A stretch of DNA of 64,000 nucleotides from Atherix ibis. Its lineage: Eukaryota > Arthropoda > Insecta > Diptera > Athericidae. The position numbers and the translations under genes were made by a program. Below are positions 10,425-22,200 of the stretch, one piece after another (positions within the stretch are counted from its first letter, which is position 1; every line of letters begins with the position of its first letter). The stretch lies in the NCBI GenBank assembly GCA_958298945.1, contig OY282610.1, forward strand, positions 39,873,667 through 39,937,666, written 5' to 3'. Under the pieces are notes generated by a model. It was given only the letters and a program-made list of their open reading frames with translations, did not search any database and was not told the origin of the DNA.

Positions 10425-11220
10425 TGAAATTTGTATGCTCTATGAACTCGAGTAAAAGTAAAAATATTGGTAGTTTTATAGCACAAACGCATTGAGGGAG
10501 TTATGAATATCTTTATAGTGTTTTTGTAAATGGCACAAGTATATCGTATCGATGCTGATTGTCAGGACTTGTGAAAACCGAGTGTGATAGATAGCGTAGC
10601 TGACATTTGTGTGGTACGCTTTATAGAGGGCTATTTGGCATTCTTTCTGATTAGCATTCTCGGCGGGACAAGTATTGCGTTGAGATTAATTTAGGGATGG
10701 AATACAACTAGCTAGCTAATGAGAACGTTATTCAGTGAAAATATGATTGGCCAAGTAAAAGTAGGAGGCATTGCGGTGCAGGTCTCGTCACCTGTTAGTC
10801 ATATGGCATCATTTTGGCTCTCGTCTATAGGACGTAATAAAGTCTGTGCAGTATCTGCTACGACATGGAAGTTATATTCCAGCTTGGATCTTGAAGATAT
10901 TACCTAATTCAGAAAGGGTTAGAAATTGTATCGCACCGCTCAAGCAAGCGAAAACATATTCCCACCTTCCTGTGAATATTAAAAACATAGTCATTCCAAT
11001 GGAGACTATCATTGACACCATAGATTATAGAAGGATTGAGTAGAAAAAGCTGTCAAAATATTTAAGCCATATTTATAAGCTTAATATTTTCAGTTTACTT
11101 CTTTAAAAACATATATCATCGCTGACGCTTTCATAATCGAAGATGGAAAATCAAAATGACGGGTGAATTTTCAATTGTATGGTTTTCAAATTTCTTAGAA
11201 AACACAGAAAAATTTCAATA
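10425..11220. other. Unassigned sequence, more GC than its surroundings
   Basis: About 0.8 kb with moderate GC. A minus-strand open stretch of about 65 codons (around 10490-10690, with NQKECQIALYKAYHTN) and plus-strand frames of 62 and 65 codons overlap here. I recognise none of them. Dense stops just upstream suggest decayed sequence, not an exon. Confidence 0.4.
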
Positions 11221-11512
11221 GCGTATCGATATGGAAGACTGCAAGTGACGCTGGTTTATCGGCAAAGACGAGCGACTTCACGTAGGCCCATAAAAAAATA
11301 GTCTAGAGGCGCTCTAAATCGCTCGGTCTAGGTGGCCAACTCACCGGTCCGAAACGTGAGATAAATCGCTCACTGAACTCATCTCTCAATATATCTATTG
11401 TTTCACGTGCTATGTGGCATGTAGCGCCATCTTGTTGAAATCACATGTCGATCAATTGTAGTTCTTGCATTTTGGGCCAATTTTTCGATAGCGAAAAACA
11501 TTGACGGTAAAG
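11221..11512 (-). pseudogene. Mariner-like transposase fragment, cut by the adjacent array
   Basis: The minus strand reads TVNVFRYRK, then after an indel NWPKMQELQLIDM, a TGA in place of Trp, FQQDGATCHIARETIDILRD, RFISRFGPVSWPPR, and after another frame change FLWAYVKSLVFADKP. This is the same Tc1/mariner subfamily as the copy at 9115-9738. The fragment starts exactly where the minisatellite begins (about 11513); the part that should lie upstream is missing. Confidence 0.85.
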
Positions 11513-14500
11513 TTTTCCTATAATTTTACGATATTTCCTATAATTCTACGATATTTTTTAGAATTTTCCGCAGTTTGCTATAATTTTTTGACATTTCCTA
11601 TAATTTTCGACCATTGCTATAATTTTGCAGCTTTTGCTTTAATTTAACTATATTTGCTATAATTTTGCAATCTTTCCCATAATCTTCCATCAGTTGCTAT
11701 AATTTACTCATCTTTCTTATAAGTTTACGATTTTTCCCGCCTATAATTTTACGAAATTCGTCATAATTTTACGGCCTATCTTATAATTCTGCGACATTTT
11801 CTATAATTTTGCGAACTTTACTTAAATTTTGTGATCTATTATATAATTTTCTTACCTTTCCTATAGTTTTACGATCTTATCCGTCTATAATTTTCGGACA
11901 TTTGATATAACTTTCGACCTTTACTATAATTTTACAATATTTCCTATTATTTTGCAATATTTCCTATAATGCGACATTTTCTATAATTTTCTCAAATTTT
12001 TTGTAATTTTACAATCTTGCCCGTCTAAAATTTTACGACTTTTGCAATAATTTTACCATTTTTTCTATAATTCTGAGATACTTTCTATAATTTTCCGCCC
12101 TTTGCTAAAATTTTCTGATCTTTTCAATTATTTTACAATATTTTCCCATACTTTTTCACATTTCGTATAATTTTCGACCATTGCAAAAATTTTGCAGCTT
12201 TTGCTATAATTTTACAATTGTTCCTATTATTTTTCAATATTTCCTATAATGCGACATTTTCTATAATTTTCTCAAATTTTTTGTAATTTTACAATCTTGC
12301 CCGTCTAAAATTTTACGACTTTTGCTATAATTTTACGATATTTTCTATAATTCTGAGATATTTTCTATAATTTTCCGCCCTTTGCTAAAATTTTCTGATC
12401 TTTTCAGTAATTTTACTATATTTTCAAATACTTTTACATATTTCCTATAATTTTCGACCATTGCAAAAATTTTGCAGCTTTTGCTATAATTTTACAATAT
12501 TTACTATTATTTTGCAATATTTCCTATAATGCGACATTTTCTATAATTTTCTCAAATTTTTTGTAATTTTACAATCTTGCCCGCCTAAAATTTTACGACT
12601 TTTGCTATAATTTTACGATTTTTTCTATAATTCTGAGATATTTTCTATAATTTTCCGCCCTTTGCTAAAATTTTCTGATCTTTTCAATAATTTTACAATA
12701 TTTTCCCATACTTTTTCACATTTCGTATAATTTTCGACCATTGCAAAAATTTTGCAGCTTTTGCTATAATTTTACAATATTTCCTATTATTTTGCAATAT
12801 TTTTCTATAATGCGACATTTTCTATAATTTACTCAAATTTTTTGTAATTTTACAATCTTGTCCGTCTAAAATTTTACGACTTTTGCTATAATTTTACGAT
12901 ATTTTCTATAATTCTGAGATATTTTCTATAATTTTCCGCCCTTTGCTAAAATTTTCTGATCTTTTCAATAATTTTACAATATTTTCCCATACTTTTTCAC
13001 ATTTCCTATAATTTTCGACCATTGCAAAAATTTTGCAGCTTTTGCTATAATTTTACAATATTTCCTATTATTTTGCAATATTTTTCTATAATTTTCTCAA
13101 ATTTTTTGTAATTTTACAATCTTGCCCGTCTAAAATTTTACGACTTTTGCTATAATTTTACGATATTTTCTATAATTCTGAGATATTTTCTATAATTTTT
13201 CGCTCTTTGCTAAAATTTTCTGATATTTTCAATAATTTTACTATATTTTCAAATACTTTTTCATTTGTCCTATAATTTTCGACAATTGCTATTGTATAAT
13301 TTTCCGGCTTTTATTATAATTTACGGTATTTTCTGTAATTTTCTCATCTTTCCTATAATTTTACGAAATTTACTATAATTTTTTCACCTTTCCTATAATT
13401 TTCGATAATTGCGAAAATTTTGTGACTTTTGCTATAATTTTACGATATTTTTTATAATTTTCCGCCCTTTGCTAAAATTTTCTGATCTTTTCAATAATTT
13501 TACAATATTTTCCCATACTTTTTCACATTTCCTATAATTTTCGACCATTGCAAAAATTTTGCAGCTTTTGCTATAATTTTACAATATTTCCTATTATTTT
13601 GCAATCTTTCCTATAATGCGACATTTTCTATAATGTTCTCAAATTTTTTGTAATTTTACAATCTTACCCGTCTAAAATTTTACGACTTTTGCTATAATTT
13701 TACGATATTTTCTATAATTCTGAGATATTTTCTATAATTTTCCGCCCTTTGCTAAAATTTTCTGATCTTTTCAATAATTTTACTATATTTTCAAATACTT
13801 TTACATATTTCCTATAATTTTCGACCATTGCAAAAATTTTGCAGCTTTTGCTATAATTTTACAATATTTACTATTATTTTGCAATATTTCCTATAATGCG
13901 ACATTTTCTATAATTTTCTCAAATTTTTTGTAATTTTACAATCTTGCCCGTCTAAAATTTTACGACTTTTGCTATAATTTTACGATATTTTCTATAATTC
14001 TGAGATATTTTCTATAATTTTTCGCTCTTTGCTAAAATTTTCTGATCTTTTCAATAATTTTACTATATTTTCAAATACTTTTACATATTTCCTATAATTT
14101 TCGACCATTGCAAAAATTTTGCAGCTTTTGCTATAATTTTACAATATTTACTATTATTTTGCAATATTTCCTATAATGCGACATTTTCTATAATTTTCTC
14201 AAATTTTTTGTAATTTTACAATCTTGCCCGTCTAAAATTTTACGACTTTTGCTATAATTTTACGATATTTTCTATAATTCTGAGATATTTTCTATAATTT
14301 TTCGCTCTTTGCTAAAATTTTCTGATCTTTTCAATAATTTTACTATATTTTCAAATACTTTTTCATATGTCCTATAATTTTCGACAATTGCTATTGTATA
14401 ATTTTCCGGCTTTTCCTATAATTTTACGGTATTCTATAATTTTCTCATCTTTCCTATAATTTTACGAAATTTACTATAATTTTTTCACCTTTCCTATAAT

Positions 14501-14980
14501 TTTTTCACCTTTCCTATAATTTTCGATTATTGCGAAAATTTTGTGACTTTTGCTATAATTTTACGATATTTTCTATAATTTTCCGCCCTTTGCTAAAATT
14601 TTCTGATCTTTTCAATAATTTTACTGTATTTTCCCATACTTTTTGACATTTCCTATAATTTTCGACCATTACTATAATTTTGCGGCTTTTCCTATAGTTT
14701 AACGATATGTTCTATAATTCTACGATATTTTTTTTATAATTTTCCGCATTTTGCTATAATTTGTTGATCTTTCCTATAATTTTCGACCATGACTATAATT
14801 TTGCGGCTTTTCCTATAATTTAACGATATTTCCTATAATTTTCTCATCTTTCCTGTAATTTTACAATCTTGTCCGCCTATAATTTAACGGTTTTTGCTTT
14901 AATTTTACGGCCTTTTCTATAGTCTAGGTCATTTTTTATAATTTTGGAACTTTCCTATAATTTTCCGATCTTTTCTATAC
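11513..14980. repeat. 20-bp minisatellite in 280-bp higher-order repeats
   Basis: The basic unit is about 20 bases, of the form CTATAATTTTACGATATTTT with variants ending in GCGACATTTT, TTCGACCATTG, CCGCCCTTTG and others. Groups of about 14 diverged units repeat together: the marker GCGACATTTT recurs at 11971, 12251, 12531, 12812, then 13618, 13898 and 14178, that is every 280-281 bp, with a variant arrangement between 12812 and 13618. Edges (11513-11960 and 14400-14980) are more diverged. It lies about 1.2 kb beyond the CLCA stop codon. Confidence 0.93.
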
Positions 14981-16148
14981 AGGATCGAGTCCTACAAGAT
15001 GCCTTGTGTCATCCATTTGAATAATGTTACACTTCATGCATAATGGCCCAAGCAACATACAGTAATTAAAAGAAAATTTCATCAAAATTAATATTCTAAG
15101 TTTATATTATTTACTTTCCGAAGCTCAAATTGAATAGTCCCATATAATTATTTCACAAAATTGTTGCATCGAAAACATGCGATAGATGGTGCTAGAGGCG
15201 CTATAGTGATTATGTTTGATCTTGTTTACCATCGATGAAACGGGCTAACAAATTACAAATAGCGATGAATGTTGCGCAAGTATTGGTAAAGGAGCACATA
15301 ATTTCCCTTTAAACTGAGACATCGGTGTCCATCCAAATTAGTTATTTCCGCAGAAATTCAACCAAGGCAACCTAAACAATTAAAAATCTCAACATCTGCA
15401 CTTCAACTTTACTTACCTCGATTCTTTTTGTTATTGTTTTTAAATATCCTTTTACATTTGATAAAGAAGAAAAAATGATTTCGTCCAAAAAAATGCGAAC
15501 GAAAGGATTTTAATTTTCCTGTATTTTTTTTTTGTTCGTTTATTAAATGAGGTAGAAAAGTTTTTCTTTATTTTATTATATTTCAATGGTATTCATAAAA
15601 ACAAATATTTCTCGTTTGTTTCAATATTCTTTCAAATAGAAAAAAATTGAAAAGTTTAACAAAAAAATTAATTCGAAAATATTTAAAAAGGTGGACAAAT
15701 TTTACATTCGAATATTTTCTTAAAAATAAATTTCATTTTCTATTTACTTACGTGTAATTGTTATTCTTAATCAAGAAATAATATTAATAATAATGCAAAT
15801 TATTACTGAATTAAAGAACGATAAATAAAGGGATTTATTTGTTGGTTTTGTTCTCATTTTCGTATTCTAAATAAATGTACACATAATTCTGAGATTGGGA
15901 AATTTCTTATAACTAAACTTATATTGACGAAAAATGGCCATATTGAAAATTAACTTATGATTCTATCGATTATGTAATGAATTAATTGCCTTCTGCGCTT
16001 ATTGATGACGACTAACGATGCTGGCAACAAGTGCGTTTCGATGTGCTGTACAAAATGGTGTGATTTCGTTAAGTAGTGGCCACATCGTTTTCAGAATGTG
16101 ATGGCGTGGCGCAAGAGGAGCAATCGATTTGGTTTGGGAAGCACTGAT
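14981..16148. other. 3' flank and probable 3' UTR of the CLCA-family gene
   Basis: Read on the minus strand this follows the stop codon at 16149-16151. It contains no other recognised gene. Candidate AATAAA polyadenylation signals on the minus strand lie at 15834-15839 and 15538-15543. Transcript ends cannot be fixed from sequence alone. Confidence 0.45.
15834..15839 (-). terminator. Candidate AATAAA polyadenylation signal
   Basis: TTTATT on the plus strand reads AATAAA on the minus strand, about 310 bases after the CLCA stop. AT-rich sequence gives chance matches, so this is only the first good candidate. Confidence 0.35.
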
Positions 16149-19100
16149 TCAGACCATGGTCACGTTGCGTCGCTTTTTGTCCGAATTGTTAACCGACATA
16201 AGGGATCCCTGCAGGGAAGGATTGTAGGCGGGCATTGTTGGCGGCATTCTTGACGATGTCCCGTAGATACCGAGTTGTGGGGGTCCCTGTGCTATTGGTA
16301 TACCGTTAATTTGTGCTGGTGCTTGGTACTCGTCAGAGCTGTAGGGCAAAGGAGGTACCGGCGGAGCTGTGGTACTGCCAGTCATCGAGGAGCCACCATC
16401 GGTGTCGTGTGTCATCAGTTCGATTTGGGGTCGATGGTGCTGGTGTTGTGGCTGTATCTGCAGTTGGCCCTGGTCCGGATAGTGGATCAATTGCATCTGT
16501 GGCACGCCGCCACCGACTTGAGTGATTAGTTCGTCTGTGGGCGATGTGCGACGCTGGTGTTCGAGTAGGAGCTGTGATGCCGTCCACGATTCGTAGGGGC
16601 TTAGTGTGCGTCCTTGCCGCGGCAACGTATTGTTTGACGACGAGATGACACTGAACGATCCACAGTTTGTGTACATCGCCGGATCGGCAATAATTTCGAT
16701 ACGATCACTGTTCGAATTCTGGTGCTGATTCTGTTTCAGCTCTTCAATTAGCAGTTTTTCTTGAAGGTTCGTTATCGATAGCCGCTTTTTCTGGATTTCA
16801 TCGTCACTATAAATTGGAATGCCAATCGTATGATGATCGGGTATACCGATTCGGCTGTATATTGGAATCGTGGATGGCTGTTGTTTTTCCAGATGGAAGG
16901 GTGACTCGTTTCCACCGTTCTTTGGCGAATTGCAATCTCCAATCATGTTACGACTGTTAATATCGTCATCGCTGTTCAAATTTGTCGGGTTTTTAGTTTG
17001 TTCGGTGCGTTCGCGATCTCTTTTTATTCGAAGGTACACACATCGCATCACGTACATGAAGATTATTATGAAAATGATTATAATCGCCGAAGCAATCGGA
17101 ATCGCATATTTAAATTTCCCACTTCCATCGGCATTAGCTTCTTTGTCTTCGTAGGTCGGGCCATTGTCATTCGACCATTGGTCTGGCCCATTGGAGGAAT
17201 GCACTCGTGGAGGTATTGTCGATCGGATCTTTTGCGGAATGAAAATACTTGCCGGATTGGAAATGTGTCCAGCGACAAAATCTTCTTCGAATTTAAGCAA
17301 TGGCCTGACAACGAAGAATGCTGCTTCTCCGTAGAGTTGTGGCTCCGCATTGATGTCGAGCAAAAAGTTGATTTTATCGCCAATCGAAAATAGATGCGGT
17401 GTACCCACTTTCCATGGCATCGCGACGGTGTCGTAGTTTTCGACGACATCTTGGATTTTGAAGGCGAATTTTATTTCGTATTTGTGCGCGCTGTATCCGC
17501 CCATATCTGGAGATGACCAACTCAGGCGTACCTTGCCCTCTTCCTCCAAGCTTTCAGCCATCAAATCGCCTATTCGGCCAAAACGACCACTCACCTCTGG
17601 GGCGACTTCTGGAACTAAAATATCGACAGAAATCGGTGGCAGGAATCGTTGGAATGGCGAGACCGGTTCAATTTCCTCATCTGGGATGATACTTCCACAG
17701 CATGGCTTGTCACGATACGAAGAGTTCTCATTTAGACTGTAGGCGCTATTACCGTTATCATCGACGATCATCTCGAATTTGTAGATGCCAGCGTTGCCGC
17801 CATGCGTAGAGTAGTATCGAGAATAGATACCATCGCCCTTAGTTACGTCTGGATCGCCCGATCCTGTGTCTAAAAGTCTGAACTGTTCTTTGCAGCCACT
17901 TGTACGGTTACAGTTGATCTGTGGCGGAGTAACCACAACCTCGACTAGAGCTGAGTTGATTGGATAGATGCCACGTTTTACCTCACAGAAGATAACTAAC
18001 GGGCCATTGTTAGGTGAGCGTCGTATCCAAGCTCTCGTCCTTATTATCGGGGCATCTGGGGCGTCAGGTGTCGCAATCACATGTATGAAATGTGACTGCG
18101 GATTTCCATTGGTACGATCGATCCGATAGGTCCAGGGACCGGAAGTGTTCAACGCCGCTATCACCGACAGTTGATTAACGAGCATTCGCCGGTCGCTGCG
18201 AGCTTCGAAATTAGCTCCAGTCGGGCTGGTTAGGACAATGTTGTTTATCAACGGAGGAATTGTGTTGTGCGTATAAACATAAAAGCCTGACGGGGGCTCC
18301 ATGTGCTCCTCCATAAAGAAGCTGCCACTTATGATCCTGTTGCCTTGCGTTAGGTGGCTTGGATGTGTGCCAATATCGAACAATTCCCTGCGATGAATTT
18401 CGAGCGGGTATGTCAGTTTGGATCCCTCATTATTCACCTCACTTATGTAATTGAGGACAATCGTAAGTTCGAAGTAGGTTTGCAAAAAGGACTCCTCGCT
18501 GTTCTGCTTCTTCTCTTCGATTGTGAATGGTATACCACCTGTTCTTAGCGCCAACTGGTCCAGACTTTGGCGACGCACTATTCGGGGATAGTTGATGGTG
18601 AAAAATCGGATTTTCTTCGAAACGGCCGCATTCACTATGCTGTTGTAGTCACTATCGTAATTGAGGCCGGGAGCGATTATCAAAATAATTTGGTTCGCTG
18701 GGCCTTCAGCGCGTTCGCGTTCTGCCAACATATTGAACGCTTTCTGGATTCCGCAATGAATGCATGGCGGCATATGCGTATTCGATGCGCTATACGGAAT
18801 AAATGACGCCATCGAATCTCTATTGTCCTGCGAATCGAAACGCTCTATTGAAGACACCCGATCAGCATCCTCGGTCATCAGGACAACACCTACTTCTGTA
18901 TTTGTCACCAGATCAAAGTGCATCCATTTCCGCAATGCCGTTCGTAAAAAACTCCACGCCTCTCGAATAGCCAAATCCTGATTGTCGTCAATCAAAACTA
19001 TGTAACGCGTCAGATTCCGATGCCGATAGATGAATTCTGGCTTCCAGCTTAGCCGCGAACTGTTCGAACTCTTAGCGCTGCTGTTGTGCAATCTGAAGTC

Positions 19101-19299
19101 GGCATGATCAAATATCACCGATGACGTACTCCTCCGATCGCAGAGCAAATTGTGCTTGGTGGGTGCGTACTTGTTGTGGTTTTCGTCATCGCAAAATTTC
19201 ACTACGTTATCAGCTTGCGGAACAAACATTAGGCTTGACTGTGACTTTTTACTGATGGTTTTTAGAAGGTCAGCAAACGAATTTGGACTTTGGCAAATC
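16149..19299 (-). CDS. CLCA-family gene, coding exon 3 (VWA domain, FN3-like region, membrane helix, cytoplasmic tail)
   Basis: The exon follows a minus-strand acceptor ending TTTATAG (19300) and completes the split Ser codon (TC|G), then reads ICQSPNSFADLLKTIS. It holds the end of the N-domain, a VWA domain starting RYIVLIDDNQDLA, the family motif GDGIYSRYY, an FN3-like segment (VRLSWSSPDMGGYSAHKYEI), a membrane helix (IPIASAIIIIFIIIFMYVM) and a tail with basic juxtamembrane residues, Gln/His-rich stretches, the SH3-ligand-like APPVPPLP (about 1175-1182) and a C-terminal VTMV that fits a class I PDZ ligand. VWA metal ligands are largely lost: DxSxS reads DDNQD, the Thr loop reads MPPCIHCG, and the late Asp block reads IIAPGLN. 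The exon is far richer in GC than its flanks, and a 1,026-codon frame without a stop is strong evidence for coding. Confidence 0.96.
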
Positions 19300-22200
19300 C
19301 TATAAATTTTTTAAGAGAAAGAAAATAACAAACAAAAAAAACAGAAATTAATAAAAAAAATACTTTTTTTCTGAATACGGTTAAAAATTATTGATAAAAA
19401 AAAAGGATTTTCACTTACGATGTATTCTTGATGCGACCATCCGAACACCCAGTCACTTGTTGCTTGTCGTCCACATAGCATTGCGGATAGGACTTGTCTC
19501 CGGGGAAGCCGATCTCATCGAAAATCCCATAACGATACTTGCCCCATTCCCGGATGAATTCTTTGTGGAAGTACTCGCTCACCAGACCCAAGTAGCTTAA
19601 GTAGATCTGATCGCCTTGCTGGCCGCAACCGCCAGACTGTTGGGTCCATATTCGATTGTTGAAGATTTTATGCGATACTGTGACGGTGATGTCACTTGGT
19701 TCGCCGTGCGAACTGGTGATGGGTCGTTGGGGGCTCGGCAAACATTTCTCCGTCCATGCATTTGGTAAATTTATCAAAAATGTCCCAAAGTGTGCTCTGC
19801 CATTGAGTGCGGTGTACAACGTTTCCGAGGCTTTTGTTATTCCGCTCTAAATAAAAATAATTTCATCATAATTCAATCGCTTTATTTTTGGTAATTTTTT
19901 TTTATTTATTGGTGAATAAATAAACGTTCGAGTAATAATACTCTTCGCTAAAGACAAAAATTATCGGTTTGGGAATATTTCGCCTTGCTTTATCGAGATC
20001 TAACGACAATTTTCTTTATGCAAACTTATTTACTGTTGTCCTAAAAAAGAGAATATCGCGACTACTTTAAGTACCAAGCGCTCTAAGAGCATGCAATTTA
20101 ATGTAGTTTTTCTGTAGATAATAACATGTTTTGATAGAGTTGGAAATTTTTCTTTCAATCGAAGATAATTTTTTATATTTTTTTTGCATTGAACTTTCGG
20201 CTTAAAGACACTCTTTTTCGATGTGCACATACAGAAAGTTAAATAAAAAATTACACATCTTTTAGTTGGATAGGTGACCGATTTTTTACGCTCTACGTAA
20301 CAGCAGTGAAATGTCACCGATTCGATATGAACGACGATGAAACTTGTACGCACTTAAAGAAAAGAAGGCAAAATAATTACAAGAAACGAAGAATTTTCAA
20401 AATATGCTCTGATTGGAGTACTTTCGAATAAGTAATTGGTTTTTTCCAAAAAAATGTTTTTCGCCTATTTTCGATAAGCATTCAAAAGGACGACAGGATT
20501 GGTTTCCTTTCCTCAGTCACAGATGGCGCTCGCCAAAAGAGGAAATCGCTGACATCGGATTTAAAACTTTGCGGTCAAGTGTAATTTTTTACCCACAACC
20601 TAATTTCTAGGATTTTTTATGTTCTGAAACGAGTTGGATCTTTTACAGCACTAATAAGATTTGACTATTGGTGAGATCAGGGCACCGTTGTAAAATTCGG
20701 GCTTTGTTAAGGTCAGTACAATCTTGACGCTTTTGAGATTAGGGCATTGTTGCGATCAAAGGGCTGTAGTGATCGTAGAACTGTTAAGGTCACCGCAGTT
20801 TTGGAATCAGGGGACAATAAAGCAATCGAGGAATTGTTGAGATCGACAGGCTCTTGAGATCATGGCAGTGTTGAAATCAGGAGACTATTAAGAGATCAGG
20901 GAATTGTTGAGATCAACAGGCTCTTGAGATCATGGCACTGCTGAGATCGGGAAATTATTGGGATCAGAATAATTTTGCGGTCAGGACGATCTTGAGATGA
21001 GGGCAGTGCTAAGATCAGAGGACTGTTATGATCAAGGAGCTAATTAGGTCACGGCAGTGTTGAAATCAGGAGACTATAAAGAGATCGGGGAATTGTTGAG
21101 ATCGACAGGCTCTTGAGATCATGGCACTGTTGAGATCGGAAAATTATTGGGATAAGAATAATTTTGTGGTCAGGACGATCTTGAGATGAGGACAGTGCTA
21201 AGATCAGAGGACTGTTATGATCGAGGAACTAATTAGGTCACGGCAGTATTGGAATCAGGGGACTATTAAGAGTTTGGGGAATTGTTGAGATCAACACGCT
21301 CTTGAGATCAGGGGACTATTTACAGAACGGGGAAATGTTAAGATCAACAGGCTTTTGAGATCATGGCACTGTTGAGATGAGGACGATGTTATGATGAGAA
21401 GATTGTTAAGATCATGGCACTGTTGAGGTCGGGAAACTATTGGGATCAGCATAATTTTGAGGTCAGCACAATCTAGAGATGAGGGCATTGTTGCGATCAG
21501 AGGGCGGTTATGATCGAGGAACTTTTTAGATCACGGCAGTTTGGAATCAGGGGACTTTTAAGAGTTCGAGGAATTGTTGATATCAACAGGCTCTTGAGAT
21601 CAGGGGACTATTTACAGACCGGGGAAATGTTAAGATCAACAGGCTCTTGAGACCATGAAATTGTTGAGGTCAGGATAATCAGGATTATCTTGAGGTCAGG
21701 ACGATCTTGAGATCAGGGCACTGTTGTGATCGGGGAATTGTTGAGATGAACACGGTCTTAATATCAAGGCACTGTTGAGATGAGGACGATGTTATGATGA
21801 TAAGATTGTTAAGATCATCAAACTTTTTTGATCAGGATCATATTTAGGTCAGGACGATCTTTTTTTGGTTTTTGTACGTGGGTAGGAGCAAATCGTTTAA
21901 AGATGCTGAAGAGATACCGATCCCTACTGTGTGTGGGATTATTACCGCTAAGACCCTCCTCACTTTTCTTCAAATACCACTCTTAATGGGACCACCGATT
22001 TAGGCTGCAGGATGACATTAAGTATATTTTCCGTTTTAGGCCGCAGACTCCTCTTTTTGCATTCTTTCTTGCTGGTGGCACTGCTTTATTACTCGGGATA
22101 CGTATTCAGCTACCGCACCCTAGTATACCTGCGATATTATCATTTCTGTGTTAAGTAGCGCTTCGGGGACAGCTTTTCCTTTATTATTTTCTCCACTTCC

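Noticed and set aside
10490..10690. Minus-strand 65-codon stretch with NQKECQIALYKAYHTN
   Set aside because: Protein-like in composition but bounded by stops with no splice sites and no recognised family; many stops in the neighbouring sequence.
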